DNA of 64,000 nt. Source: Ceratodon purpureus. Its lineage: Eukaryota; Streptophyta; Bryopsida; Pseudoditrichales; Ditrichaceae. The stretch lies in assembly GCA_014871385.1 (NCBI GenBank), contig CM026425.1, forward strand, positions 16,324,637 through 16,388,636, read 5' to 3'. Position numbers and translations under genes: made by a program. The first letter of the stretch is position 1, and every line of letters begins with the position of its first letter. Shown here piece by piece: positions 20,864-32,690 of this stretch. The notes under the pieces are model-generated. The model had not been told where the DNA came from. It did no database searches and worked only from the letters and a program-made list of their open reading frames with translations.

Positions 20864-23800
20864 TCAGATTAGGTCATCTACTTTGAGGTTTGTTTTCAGA
20901 AATTGTAGACTGTAGATGTTAATGTTCTTGCGATGTAGCTCGAACTTGACTCTCCCTAGGGACTTTGTCAATAAGTCAGCTGGTTGCTGAGCTGTGCTAA
21001 TATACTTGAGATCAATTTCTCCTTGCTGCAACCTTTCTCGCACAAAATGATAGTGTATCTCTATATGTTTACTACGGGCGTGAAAAACTGGATTACGGGC
21101 TAATTTCAATGCTGATTGGTTGTCGCAACTAATGGGTAATGGGGAATGGACTAAGTTTGAGGTGATTTCAGTGTTTGCCTGTGAGACAGGAACTGTTGGT
21201 GAAGATAGAAGCTTGAGTTCGGTGAGGAGACGCGACAGCCATACCCCTTCCTGGACGCCATCGCTCAAGGACTTGTACTCTGATTCGGTGGAGGATCTTG
21301 ATATGGTCAATTGTCGTTTCGATTGCCAGGATACGGGACCGCCTGCAGCCAAAAACAGGTACGCTCCAATGCTTCGTCTTGTGTCCGGACAAGTAGCCCA
21401 GTCTGCGTCTGTAAAACCTTGAATTGATAACATAGGATTATTGCTGTAAAGTATTCCATAATCTGAAGTGGATAGTATGTACCTGAGAATATGCATAGCT
21501 GAGTCCAGGTGTTGTTGTTGGGGGGCAGCCATGTATGATGCGATGCGATTGACAGCAAATGCTAAATCCGGTCGGGTTATTGTTAGAAAAATTAGTTTTC
21601 CTACCAGTTGGGAGTATGCGGTAGAATCCACTGACTGTGTGTTGGTTTCAGAGGATAGAGTTTGTCCGGCCGGGAGAGGTGTCTTGGCAGGTTTAAGGCC
21701 TGTGGGAGCAAATTCGTGCAGAATGGAGAGCGCGTACTCGCGTTGATGAATGACAATGCCATGAGGAAGATAATCAAAGGTAACACCTAGATACTTTTTA
21801 ATTAAACCTAAGTCAGTCATGTCATACGTCTCTTGTAAAAAAGATTTGAGCCATTTGATCATTTTTGAGCAACTGCCTGTAATAAAAAGATCATCCACGT
21901 ATAATAGTAGGAGGAGTACCTGTTTGTCCTTGTGAAGGAAGTAGAGATTCGGGTCGAAGTTGCTGCGGTGGAGGCCCAGGTTGCGGAGTGAAGCATCAAT
22001 TCGTTCGTACCAAGCCCTGGGAGATTGTTTTAAGCCATAAAGCGAGCGAAGGAGGCGACATACCTTGGTTTCTTGTCCTGGAGTGATGAAGCCTGGAGGT
22101 TGATGCATGAAGACGGGTTCCTTTAATACTCCGTGCAGGAAAGCTGTACGCACGTCCATATGGTGGATCGGCCATTTGCGAGAGGAGGCGACTGCTACTA
22201 TCGTTCTGATTGTCGCCCATTTTATGACTGGCGCGAAGGTCTCGTCGAAGTCAAGTCCGGGTTGCTGTTCGAAGCCACGGGCAACGAGCCGAGCCTTCTT
22301 GGTAGGTAAGCTTCCTGGGGCACCTTCCTTAATTTTGTAAACCCATTTGCAAGTAATGGGTCGAATTCCGTGGGGTAGGTTCTCTAATTTCCAGGTTTGA
22401 TTTTTGTGGATGCTATCCATCTCTTTCTGCATGGCATCACGCCACCCGGGATCTAATTGTGCTTGAGAGAATGTAATGTTCTCCGGGTTGGGGATGGGAG
22501 CAGGTTGCAGCATGGAGGCAGGTTCCAGGATGGGTTCAGGAAGCGCTAGAGCTTGGCAATCAGGGGAGTCTGCGCTGAGATAGACAACGTAGTCGTCTAA
22601 TCGGATGTTATGGGCCCTGTTTCTGGAGCTTCTACGAAGTGGAGCACTGGTCTCTGCTGCGACACTGGAAGGAGAGGTGCTATGGGAACTGGGAGAATGA
22701 GGTACATCCGGGAAAGAAGAATTTGGTGACAGTGAAGGTTGGTCTGGATTGAGATTCTGAGAAGGAGAGGGTGTGGAATCTCGTGGACTAAGTGGAATGG
22801 GAGAATTTGTTGAGGCTGGGACGGAAGACTGGATGGGGTCGGTTTCACTCGGTAGCAGGTCGAGATAGCTTGGACTGATCGGTGTAGGGCTAGGGAGATA
22901 GGTGAATTGGCTCTCGTTAAAAAGTACGTCTCTGCTCACTACGATTTTTCTGGTTGCTGGATTCCAACACCGGTAGGCCTTCGAGTTCTCATCATAACCA
23001 AGGAAAATTGTAGGGAAGGACTTGGCATCTAGTTTGGTTCGTCTTTCCTTCGGTATGTGAACGAACGCTAGGCAACCTAGGACTCTGAGATGGGCTATGT
23101 TAGGTTTGACTCCCGAGAAAGCTTCTTCAGGGGTGATTCTTGACAGGGCACGACATGGTAACCGATTCTGGACATAGTTAACCAACATAGCAATCTCATC
23201 CCATAAGAACCGAGGGATACGTGTACCTGATACGACGCTTCTGATGCCCTCGAGGAGACTTCGGTTTTTGCGTTCTGCCGTTCCATTTTGCTCAGGTGAG
23301 TATCCGGAGGTTAGTTGCTGATGGATACCATTCGTTTCACAGTATTTCCTGAATTCGTGTGAGACATATTCTCCACCACGGTCTGAGCGTAGGGTCTTGA
23401 TTTTGAGAGAAGGTGTCTCAACCAACTGTCTGAATTTGTTGAAAAAAGAGAGTGTCTGGGATTTATGAGATAGAAAATACAGCCAAGTTTTGCGAGAATA
23501 GTCATCAATGAAAGTTAGAATATACCTGCAGTTTGATCTCGTTGGTGTGTCTAGGGGACCACATAAATCACTGTGTACTAGTTGAAGAGGAGAACTAGAG
23601 AATGTAGTTCTGATTTTTGGAAAACTTTCTCTGTGATGTTTGCCAAGTGCACAGTTAGAACAGAAACGTTTTAAGTAAGGGAGTTCAGGGATACCATTGA
23701 CTAACCTCTGTCGTGACATGTGGTATAGGCTTTGGCGATTCACGTGAGCCAACCTTCGGTGCCAGAGGTCGGTGATTTCTGCTTGGGAGGTCGCCATCTT

Positions 23801-25459
23801 GTTATTTTCCAGGTGAGCCGACTTCAATGTCTCCGTGCTTGACTCTGAATTTCCTTGTTTGCATGCTGCTTTCGTACGTGGATGATTAGCAGTGAGCTGA
23901 GTGCCTGATGCTGATGAGTCAATGTGCTTGTCACTTGCAGGTGCTGAATCACCCTGTACTGGTTCGGAGTGAGTTGAGAAATTGTCTGGTGAGGAGCTGA
24001 TGGCTGGTTCGGGAGATGTTGCTGCTAAGCAATGCGTTTGATTGGTAAGTAATGCCCTGGCTGAGAGTTTGTATAATTTTGTGCGAGGGTCTCTCGCAGC
24101 TGTAAGGAAAACTCTGTCAGGTTGTTTGATGCAAAAAATAAGACACAATTTTGAAGAAAAAAGAATTTTGTGCCCTAGATCAGTTAATCTACCAACTGAG
24201 ATGAGATTTGTTTTAACACCAGGCACATAGAGAACATCTTTCAGCATTTTGGTATTAGTATCTGAAAAATTGACATTTCCCTTGTAGGATACGGGGAGCA
24301 CTTGCCCAGCAGCGGTGCGAATGCTAGATACGGTGGAGCTAGAAGGAGAGGATACTACTTTGGAGTTGCCTGTGACATGTGAGCTAGCTCCTGAGTCGAG
24401 AAACCAGGGATCTTCGTCAACAGTAAAGGCGCTCATGCATGCGTTCAGGGCTGCTTCGGTCTCTTCGTCTTCATCGTTCGTTTCTTCATCTGATAGCTCT
24501 TCCAAGGTAGCGTAGGAGCTCTCGCTGGTCCTTAATGTTGAGAGTTGTATCTGAAGGTCTCTGATCTGTTTCTCTACTTTTGTAACTTCACAATCTGCCT
24601 CTACATGACCTGATTTCCCGCACTTACGGCAAATCCGTGGCTGTCCGTTGTAGGTGCGTCCACGTCCTCGGGGGAAACGGCCACCGCGAGAGCCTCTTGA
24701 GCCGCGAGTAAAGTTGCTTCTGCCTGCTATGCGGTTAGGGTAGTAGTAACCATCGTTTCTGTTAGCATATAGGATCTCTTCTGTTTCCTGCCTGGAATCG
24801 TGAGATCTGGAACTCTCCTCATGTAACAGCGATCCCTGCAACTCTTGGAATGTGGGAGTACGCTCTCTCCCTTGTTGAACAGTTTTAAAAGTTGCCCAGC
24901 TTTTCGGTAAGCTAGAGAGTACCTTATCTACGAGATCCTCATCAGTGATGACTACTCCTAGACTTGCTAACTGTGTGATGAGTGAATTGATTTCCTGTAA
25001 GTGTGAATCTAGACTTGTGCCTTCGGACATGCGCAGAGAGTAGAGTTTCTCCTTCAGGGCTAGGCGCCTGGAGGGACTTTGCACATCATATAGTGTCCTA
25101 AGTTTCTCCCAGATCTGAAGTGGATCTGTTAAATGAATGACATGGAGGAGAATGGAATCTTTTACCGTTGCAACGATTATGCGGCAGGCTCGAATCCGAT
25201 TGCTGAGATTGGACTCGTCCTGTGTTCTCGGAGTGGTGACTGTGGGTTTCGAAGCTGCTGTCTTCGACTTCGCAGCAAGAGTTGTCGTTCCTGAGTCTTC
25301 GCTGGAACTGCTGGACGGCGTGGTGATCGCTTCCTCAGGTAACACGAACTTCCAGAGCCCTTCCTGCATGAGTAGCATTTTGAGCTTGTAGCTCCATAGA
25401 ATGTAATTGCTTTGACCTTCTAACTTCATGGACTCTGGGACTTCCCTATTGTGATCCAT
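20864..25459 (-). CDS. Copia gag-pol polyprotein (1,531 aa)
   Basis: One uninterrupted frame holds, in order: gag of the UBN2/DUF4219 type starting MKLEGQSNYILWSYKL; zinc knuckle CRKCGKSGHVEADC; aspartic protease WFLDSGASSHVTG; GAG-pre-integrase LWHRRLAHVNRQSLYHM; integrase core with HSDLCGPL, FIDDYSRKTW and YSPEQNGTAERKNR; reverse transcriptase with LYVDDLFITG; and RNase H with TDADWATCPDTRRSIGAYLF and SRSSTESEYKSL. This order (integrase before reverse transcriptase) is diagnostic of Ty1/Copia. The ATG is 82 nt from the 5' LTR. Confidence 0.96.
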   Translation of the reverse strand: MDHNREVPESMKLEGQSNYILWSYKLKMLLMQEGLWKFVLPEEAITTPSSSSSEDSGTTTLAAKSKTAASKPTVTTPRTQDESNLSNRIRACRIIVATVKDSILLHVIHLTDPLQIWEKLRTLYDVQSPSRRLALKEKLYSLRMSEGTSLDSHLQEINSLITQLASLGVVITDEDLVDKVLSSLPKSWATFKTVQQGRERTPTFQELQGSLLHEESSRSHDSRQETEEILYANRNDGYYYPNRIAGRSNFTRGSRGSRGGRFPRGRGRTYNGQPRICRKCGKSGHVEADCEVTKVEKQIRDLQIQLSTLRTSESSYATLEELSDEETNDEDEETEAALNACMSAFTVDEDPWFLDSGASSHVTGNSKVVSSPSSSTVSSIRTAAGQVLPVSYKGNVNFSDTNTKMLKDVLYVPGVKTNLISVGRLTDLGHKILFSSKLCLIFCIKQPDRVFLTAARDPRTKLYKLSARALLTNQTHCLAATSPEPAISSSPDNFSTHSEPVQGDSAPASDKHIDSSASGTQLTANHPRTKAACKQGNSESSTETLKSAHLENNKMATSQAEITDLWHRRLAHVNRQSLYHMSRQRLVNGIPELPYLKRFCSNCALGKHHRESFPKIRTTFSSSPLQLVHSDLCGPLDTPTRSNCRYILTFIDDYSRKTWLYFLSHKSQTLSFFNKFRQLVETPSLKIKTLRSDRGGEYVSHEFRKYCETNGIHQQLTSGYSPEQNGTAERKNRSLLEGIRSVVSGTRIPRFLWDEIAMLVNYVQNRLPCRALSRITPEEAFSGVKPNIAHLRVLGCLAFVHIPKERRTKLDAKSFPTIFLGYDENSKAYRCWNPATRKIVVSRDVLFNESQFTYLPSPTPISPSYLDLLPSETDPIQSSVPASTNSPIPLSPRDSTPSPSQNLNPDQPSLSPNSSFPDVPHSPSSHSTSPSSVAAETSAPLRRSSRNRAHNIRLDDYVVYLSADSPDCQALALPEPILEPASMLQPAPIPNPENITFSQAQLDPGWRDAMQKEMDSIHKNQTWKLENLPHGIRPITCKWVYKIKEGAPGSLPTKKARLVARGFEQQPGLDFDETFAPVIKWATIRTIVAVASSRKWPIHHMDVRTAFLHGVLKEPVFMHQPPGFITPGQETKVCRLLRSLYGLKQSPRAWYERIDASLRNLGLHRSNFDPNLYFLHKDKQVLLLLLYVDDLFITGSCSKMIKWLKSFLQETYDMTDLGLIKKYLGVTFDYLPHGIVIHQREYALSILHEFAPTGLKPAKTPLPAGQTLSSETNTQSVDSTAYSQLVGKLIFLTITRPDLAFAVNRIASYMAAPQQQHLDSAMHILRYILSTSDYGILYSNNPMLSIQGFTDADWATCPDTRRSIGAYLFLAAGGPVSWQSKRQLTISRSSTESEYKSLSDGVQEGVWLSRLLTELKLLSSPTVPVSQANTEITSNLVHSPLPISCDNQSALKLARNPVFHARSKHIEIHYHFVRERLQQGEIDLKYISTAQQPADLLTKSLGRVKFELHRKNINIYSLQFLKTNLKVDDLI

Positions 25460-25528
25460 TGCTGCTTCTAAGAAGAAATGAAATACTAGATCTGCGATCT
25501 GAGATTTCTATTGCTATAGAGTTCTAAC

Positions 25529-25540
25529 GCTCTGATACCA
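25529..25540 (-). other. Copia primer-binding site
   Basis: Minus strand TGGTATCAGAGC immediately follows the 5' LTR. It is the standard plant Copia site complementary to the 3' end of initiator tRNA-Met. Confidence 0.92.
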
Positions 25541-25712
25541 TATTGCAAAGCAGGAAGTCTGTATTGATAACGAAGAGAGTTTACAGCCAGCAGTCTTATA
25601 CTGCGGAGTACCGGATGGACAGGTGGCAGCGGAGTGCCGAATGTACAGGTGTCCATGGTGAAAGTTCATCTAAGGATGAAACCCTAATCTAGGAAGGATG
25701 AAAGTGCTGATA
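25541..25712 (-). repeat. Copia 5' LTR (172 bp)
   Basis: Identical by eye to the 3' LTR at 20143-20314 and followed on the plus strand by target duplication GTGAA. Contains the presumed element promoter; no clear TATA box was picked out. Confidence 0.95.
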
Positions 25713-25717
25713 GTGAA

Positions 25718-28700
25718 TATGTTGGCCATTGGGAGAAGTCAAGGTTGCCCTCGATCCGCTTTACTCCGATGTACAGTGGTGGGAATGTCGTTTTTGAACT
25801 CATCCTTAATCAAAAGAACAATTCAAGAGTTAATTTGACTGAATCGTATGATCCTAGAACTGGAATTGTAAGAAAATTCCTTACTGTTGTATGTGTGATA
25901 CACATAACGAAGAAAGTTTCAATTAAACATTCTTCGAATTAAAGCTTCACAGTTTCGCGATGGCAAACACGTGCGCTGTGCGTCTCTGGCAGAAACTTTG
26001 AATTCACTTTACTGACAGTTTGCGGCTTACAAAACCATTGGTAAATCATCTGCATACAGATATTTCAAGAAACAACGCTTTGGTGAACTTCGTAGTGTGA
26101 GCTACTTCAGAGCATGAGAAGCTGAAAGGACCAAACATAAGTGATACAGAGGCGCATCAAACTAACATTGTTTAGTAGTGACCATGAAACATTGATAGCT
26201 TACCTCCAAGAAACTTAGAATTCTCAATAGAGATTCTGTGAGCATCCGTTAACCTGAAGTGAAGCCCGAAACAAGCCATGAGAATGACAAGTTGTCAAAT
26301 GATACATGTAGTAAAAGAATTTTGAAGTAGAACGTACCTCATATCGACAGTCCCAGCAGGAGGTAATGAACCGAGCTCAGTCGTTGTAGACTCGTAATAT
26401 CACCGTTTTCTGTAGTATCACTGAGACGCGCCTGGCAACACCACAACATGCCCGTTGCCATACTGATGAAAATCAAAAGTGCAAAAGCAGAATTCAATCT
26501 CAGTACCATTCAAGACTTGCTCAGAGAACCAAAACCACAACTATATACATGAACAATTCGTTATAATTTATGCAAAAAGCTACCTAATCCAAGCAAATGT
26601 GCTTAGTGTCCAAGAGGCAGGATATTATAATAATATCGAACAGTTTAGCCGCTGGTTAGTAAGCCATGGTTTTGTGGTTTGAAACTAACCTTGTTTCCTG
26701 AAGCCCGATCAACAATGTGGGTAGCCAGCCGTACTTGCAGCATTCGTAACCAACATCGTCAAATGCTCTTCATAAATATATGCAGTGATGGTCTTCAACT
26801 TTCCATCAAGAAAATGCTACCTAAGATGGGAGAGAAGAGGAAGGCGAGATTAATCAAATGGCCCCAATACATGCATGATGAGAATCGACTTCAAGATCTA
26901 AAACGCCCAACTCGATCATTGAGGCAAATGTTTCAAATGCACTACAATATTGTCACAGACCTAATAAAAGCAGTTCACATGAATGCCATAAAATACTTTA
27001 ACCTGTTTGAAGAAAGGCGTTGCGGATGTATCAGGAATGCATCATCGGAAAAACAGTACTGTACTGATAAGCACCTCCACAATTTTAAAAAGAAAGCAAC
27101 GAATCCAAAGTATGAACTTACACCATTTCTAGGCAGCTCCTCTGAGTCCCAGCTGGCTCGGTGGCAAAAGGATAAGAAATTCTACGAGGGAGACTTAGCT
27201 TCAACAAGGAAAGAAACCAGCATGTTCTGGAGTATTATAGCGGTGCTCCAAATGCAAGTTATGAGTCGATAGATATGACGATTGTCGATGAAGATGATGT
27301 GCAATACGTCGAAGAAGATGACGATGCCGCTGACTGACGGTTTCAATGATGATGAGCATCTATGCTGAGTGTTTGAGAACACTACGTTTGCTTCTTCTTT
27401 TTTACAATTCATAACTTGCAAAAAGCAACTGACTCCCTTTGATAATTAGTCAACTTCACCATTGGTACACACACACACACACCCATTTTTCCATGGACAA
27501 AGACTGTTTGTAGAATTTGTTAGCTACCATTGCTGGTTTGACAAGTTAAGTCCATGGGTCACGAATTAAAAAATGTGTGTTTCACTACATGTGCTTTTGA
27601 CATCATGTGCAGTGTGTCCATCTTGCATCATATTTGCCTAACTGACTGCAACGTGGAACTTGGCCACTATGGGGTAAGGTTCTAGATTTTCTTTATTGCA
27701 TGTTGGCCCTACTTTTGGAAAAAAAACGACAACATTGTAATCTATTTTTTCTTGGTTCCCTTTTTGGGAGATGAAGTTACCATGTGTGCCTGGTACTTAA
27801 TTCTATTTGGTTACACTGGCTGTCACAATGTACTTGGACGTTGACAAATCACATAATCATCTCAAGGGCTGCTAGACTGCAAATGGGTACTATTGTACAG
27901 AGCCTATGCTTTTGAATTCTTTAACCCCTAAAATTCCAGGCCTATTTTTGCCAATTTTCACTTCTAAAATGCTGAAAATTTCAAAAAAATCCCTTTTCTA
28001 TTTTTATTTTATTAAATGCTGAAATTTCAAGCCCATAAAGATTATGATTTATCATGTTCACTAAAAAAATCTTGTCAAGATATATCAAAAATCCTAACCA
28101 TGGTAGCTTGCCGAAGTTCCTTGCAACCCACTTTGGGTTTTGTGGAATATTAGGGGTTAATGCATTAAAAAAATACAAAAATTTCGTGATGTGTGAAAAC
28201 ATATTTGCGACTGTCAATTCTTGGTTCAAAATTTAGATAATTTTTAATTTCAAAGGTTTTAAGATTTGAAAATAAATAAATTTGAATGCAATTATAACAT
28301 GCATTGTGTGAAAATAAACAAACCGTGTAACTAGATAATTGTGTTAAAGATAGATAAAAAATGATTGAAGAAATTGAAATCACATATAATTAACTTTTCA
28401 AGTAATAAAAATACTTGTATGTTTTGAAACAACACATGTGTGGTTTCATGTATGATTTTCTTTGGAATTGGCATGTGACTTGACATATGATTATACTCTA
28501 TTTTTTTTTTAATAATATGGATTTCCAAGATATAAAAAAATCATGAATGCATTTTCTGAAAATATATATAAGCATATAAATTTTAAATTGTGATAAAAAA
28601 TCAGATTAAAAAATGATCGAAGAATTTCAAATGATACATAAACAACCCTTCATGAAGTAAAAAAGGTTGAATATTTAGAAAATAAACATGAAACAGGCTC

Positions 28701-29251
28701 TCCATGAAGTTGGCTATTGATACATTCATTGAAGAAGAGATATGGTTTATTTATAATATAGAATTTACCCATGGATATATTTTTGATGATGAGAAGGTTC
28801 TATTCAATTTGATCGTGTAATAGAAAAGTATTTACAGTATTCTCCTCGCATCAAAAAGAAGAATGAAAACAGATTTTGTATTGATTGTACTACATTGCTT
28901 GTTACAACAAGTTATATTGCAAAGAAGAAAGCCATTGATTACCCTTCCCCGCATGCAGAGGACGCTGGACTAATTGAAAAACAAACCGAAGAGACAGGAA
29001 TTGTGCGTGTCATTGCAGGCATTGGAAAGATGGGCAGTTGAAAAGAAGTACTAGATAGACCTCCGCCATTGATCTGCTAAAAGGTGATTCAATCACCATG
29101 TGAAGCAAGAATACAAATTAACAACATTGATAATGGAGTTCATACATCTTTCATCTATCCACAATGGAGTCAATTTCAAACACACACACTTGTGCGTGAA
29201 CAAATCTCGACTCATCAAGTTGATTCTCCACCTTGTTGAATGATTGCGCTC
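25718..29251. other. Intergenic DNA, partly former kinase 3' UTR
   Basis: The first few hundred bases are the displaced continuation of the kinase 3' flank. A short coding-like tail is noted at 27205-27340. A (CA)n tract lies at 27468-27482. From 27900 to 29000 the DNA is very AT-rich with no supported gene. The last part should hold the 3' UTR of the proteasome gene. Confidence 0.45.
27205..27340 (+). pseudogene. Possible 3' end of a gene or DNA transposon remnant
   Basis: A plus-strand frame reads ...NQHVLEYYSGAPNASYESID and ends in an acidic tail DEDDVQYVEEDDDAAD before a TGA. The composition is protein-like and unlike the surrounding AT-rich DNA. It vaguely recalls acidic C-termini after a hAT dimerisation region, but no diagnostic motif is seen. 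Upstream frames do not join it convincingly. It may be a terminal exon, a decayed copy, or chance. Confidence 0.2.
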
Positions 29252-32019
29252 TTAGTCAGCATCCATGTCTTCTTCCTGTGCTTCCTTCGCGGCTTGCTTT
29301 GCTTCAGCCAACAAATCCGCTGGAACCTGCGTTCAAGCCCAAACTTCTCACATCAGTACTGCATGGAAGTAAATTTATACATGTAGAGAACTCCGTAAAT
29401 CACATGCCCTGAACTTTGTAAAAAGGTGCGGAAATAAACTGAACTGGCAGTTACTGGGTATTCACAAATCTTGCACAAGTGTCCGTCAGAATGCTACATA
29501 TGTCGTGGAATGAAATGAGGATATGGACAGGGGAGCAAGAAAGGACGAAGGATTTACTCGTTGATGCTCGCGGTTTGACTCGTCACAAATCCAACTCATC
29601 TCTAACTCAAAGGCCTTGTCCTTGGCCTCGTCATGCACACCATAGATGCTGAGAAATTGCAAGTGCAAAAGCAAACTGTTAATATGGATAAACAAGAAAA
29701 GAAATTACATAGACCATGGATGAGACCGAGATGAACAAGCTATCATAATCAAGACAACGCATTCAACTCGCATAACTAGTTCAGGATCTCATTTCAAGCT
29801 TTCCAAACGCCATGTGTGCTTCAAGGACCTGGATTCCAAAATTTCGGAAATGAAGGAAGGGTAGTTCGCTTACATCTTAGCAACCGCAATGACCCCTTGT
29901 CTGCAGGTCATGTCTGTCAAGTTCAACTTCTCAATTTCACTGCAAATGCATCCAAACCCAGTGACACGATTATTAGTTCACGCAAGTAGTATCAGGCGAA
30001 CTTTCAAGTTGTATCCAGCTACTAAAAAGCTAAGCTTCACATACAGATAGAGTGGTAATGAGTAGCATACGTCTTTGCAGCTTGCCGACCCTTTCCGACT
30101 GCTGCTCCAAAATAGCGCTGCACGCACAGCAATAATATGTATCGTTAATAACAAAAAATCCACCACATAAAAAAACACCTCTTCAGAGAGCACAAAGAGA
30201 ATGGTACATTTAGGATAGAGACAAGTCAATAATCTTACATAGGCAACACCCGAGGGCTCAATCATGTACAGTTGAGGACCATCACGGTCGTACCCTCCAA
30301 GAATTGCTGAAGAACCAAAAGGTCTGAACAAAACACACATTTGGCCACGCTGGACAGTTTAAGCAGAGCTCACGTGCAATCCTTGAGTCATTCCACAGTA
30401 GACATTTCAATAGCTAAATTTCACCAAATAGATATGTAATTGCAAAAGATAATACAGACACAGGGTTTACATGTCTGCGTTAAATCTATCAGAAAAATGA
30501 CACGTATGAAAGTGAATACCTGAGCCACCAATAGAGTGTGCACAGATGAGCATAATGTGCAACACGGTCACATAGTTCTCCAATAGGAACCTCCTCACCA
30601 TAAAAGCTGTGACAAGAAATTCATGTCAGGAAGGTTCAAAAACACATCATAATCACCATAAGCAGGATAAGTCCAAAACCACAGATCTTGACTATTGAAA
30701 TGAATACCGTAGTATATTCAAAAAATAAGTTCTGATAAGGATCATGCATGTATCACGAGTGTGAGATTATAGTGACAAATGGAGTTCATAGGCTCCAAGA
30801 ATGGTGAGTACCTTCGGTAATTTGAAGCTTCGCCGCGGGCCTTGGTTACTATCTGCCTACCATCCGATGCTAAACCCGCCATTGCCTGTAAATATACATA
30901 GAACAGATGCGTCAGTTCAGCATTCTAGATCATCCTAAGCGTACAAAACCTTTAAAGGATCATATAGACATTTAAAAAATGATTATCTACGTACATGAGG
31001 GCATTAATGGTTAACACACTCACCATGCCAGCATGACGGTCCACAGCATGAATTCTGCGGTTAGAGCCTTCAAGTAACATTTTGGACGAGATTAGCTTCT
31101 CTACTCCCTGAGACAAGAAACCCATCAATTACCTCAGTAACCTAATCCTCGCATAAACTGTGTCATAGCATGAGCAGACAACTTTTCACAACCCAAATGA
31201 CAAGACAAACAACTGCTCTGGGATGTATGTAGTACCAACACAACACCATCCTTGCACCTGATGCCCACTACAGTCCTGCACATCCGGAGCAAAATTACTT
31301 CACATAGTGTTTCCAGAGTGGGCTTACAGCCCGAAGAATACTGTTCTAAGAAGGTATACTAGAATGCTGTCATATAATCTGGTCCTCAAGACTCCTAACC
31401 CTAAACCAGATCGGCCATGGCACCCCTAAGATAATCTCCAATTGACAAGTTAGATGCTCATAAATTTGGGTCAACACAGGAATTGATTATCTGGAAAGCC
31501 ACCTACACTGTGAGCAATGGCGTCGAACCAATTTATTCCAAAACACTCTAGACACGCTTTCAAAGAACTTCATCACAGTGCCGTAACCCTAATTTGCAAA
31601 GAAAAGACGATCGACACGAGGTTCAACCCCGGCGGCGACCCATACATATGGAAACACAGAGGATCGAGAAGAAACGTCTTCCGCAAATGGATTATATCAA
31701 GCCATACCCGCTGTTGTCGACCGCCTTGGAGGCATACTCAACTTGAAACACTCGCCCATCTGGTGAGAAAGTGGTCACCGACAAATCATACTGCCATCCA
31801 CCAACCCCATTCCTTCATCAGCTCATCCCTCACAAAAACATATCAAACCCAACAACAGCCCTCGATCGAAACGACCTCCTGCGCCATCCTGATGAACTAC
31901 ACTAGAGCTCACTAATACGCTCGTACCCACAATTCCTACAACCTCATATCGCCATTCCAGCACCGCGACGGCACCCTTCTAGGGATTGTAAAACCTACCC
32001 CTGTCCCAATGCTGGTCAT
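29252..32019 (-). CDS. PAG1: 20S proteasome subunit alpha type-3 (alpha-7)
   Basis: Alpha-ring subunit of the 20S proteasome core. Eleven minus-strand exons: 31999-32019, 31708-31790, 31236-31275, 31024-31107, 30812-30885, 30520-30606, 30239-30323, 30071-30117, 29874-29939, 29558-29648, 29252-29326; 753 nt, 250 aa, the family's normal size. The start [20 protein letters not shown] carries the alpha-subunit N-terminal signature [20 protein letters not shown]. Other family blocks are [29 protein letters not shown] and the acidic C-terminal tail EEDMDAD. All introns are GT..AG, short and in phase. The 21-nt first exon is very small. It is divergent with the Snu114 gene; 671 bp separate the two start codons. 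Confidence 0.95.
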
Positions 32020-32690
32020 GGCTGCTACCCTCCTCGCCTTCGATCCAACTCTTCACGTTTCACCAAATAACCTGCACAGATCAATTTCAGCAACAAACCC
32101 AAAACGGCAACAACCCTAAAAGAACTATACCATCAACCAAAAAGAAAAACCACAACCAAATCACATGCAACAAAGCTCAACTACAAAAAACACCACTCAC
32201 GAAACACAAACCCTACATGTAACCCATCACCCAACACATACAAAAAACCTCACCAAGGCTACCAAAACCTAGTCAAGCGCTCACAGATGAAAACACACAC
32301 AAGTCACATACCAACAAGCACATCAAGAGAGCTCACAGCAATCAGACAACACTTGGATGCGTCCAGAGATTAAGAACTTGGAGACGATCTCGGTGACGAC
32401 ATGAGTGCTCACCACGATAACTGTACTACATGTGGGGCCATGTCATGTGGATGGATGATAACCTCATGCACCGGGAGTTTTTTTGAGAGCCAGTTTTCTT
32501 CAGCTTCGAGCGCGGAGTTGTGCTCGTGCTCTTGGTTTGGACTTGGTGTTCAGTTTCCTGGTTGGGTTAGGTTTTTGTTGCAGGTTTTTGGGGTTTTTTT
32601 GCAGGTGGGTGGAGTGGGTTGTTTTTATTTTTGTGTTGAGGGTTTGGGAATTTGGGTAGGGTTTAGGGGTTTGCGAGGAGGGAGAGAGTC
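32020..32690. promoter_or_regulatory. Head-to-head promoter region of PAG1/PSMA3 and Snu114 genes
   Basis: Only 671 bp lie between the divergent ATGs, which must contain both 5' UTRs and both promoters. No obvious TATA box is visible near either start. The Snu114 side is G/T-rich (GGGTTTAGGGG repeats just before the ATG), the PSMA3 side A/C-rich on the plus strand. Long open frames here have no protein-like features. Confidence 0.5.

Larger units (their letters stand above)
20143..25712 (-). mobile_element. Ty1/Copia LTR retrotransposon, whole-looking and young
   Basis: Two 172-bp LTRs (20143-20314 and 25541-25712) are identical by eye and are flanked by a 5-bp target duplication GTGAA (20138-20142, 25713-25717). 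On the minus strand the 5' LTR is followed directly by primer site TGGTATCAGAGC (tRNA-iMet) and the 3' LTR is preceded by a purine tract AAGGGGGGG. The LTR ends are TA...TA rather than TG...CA. One gag-pol frame fills 20864-25459. Between pol and the 3' LTR lies an opposite-strand ORF with an RNase H1 hybrid-binding domain. The element looks whole; identical LTRs mean a recent insertion. Confidence 0.95.

Noticed and set aside
26679-27272. 197-aa plus-strand open frame
   Set aside because: No recognisable domain, odd composition, and the more protein-like sequence near its end is in another frame.
31517-31915. 132-aa plus-strand open frame
   Set aside because: It is antisense to exon 2 and introns of the proteasome gene and has no family similarity.
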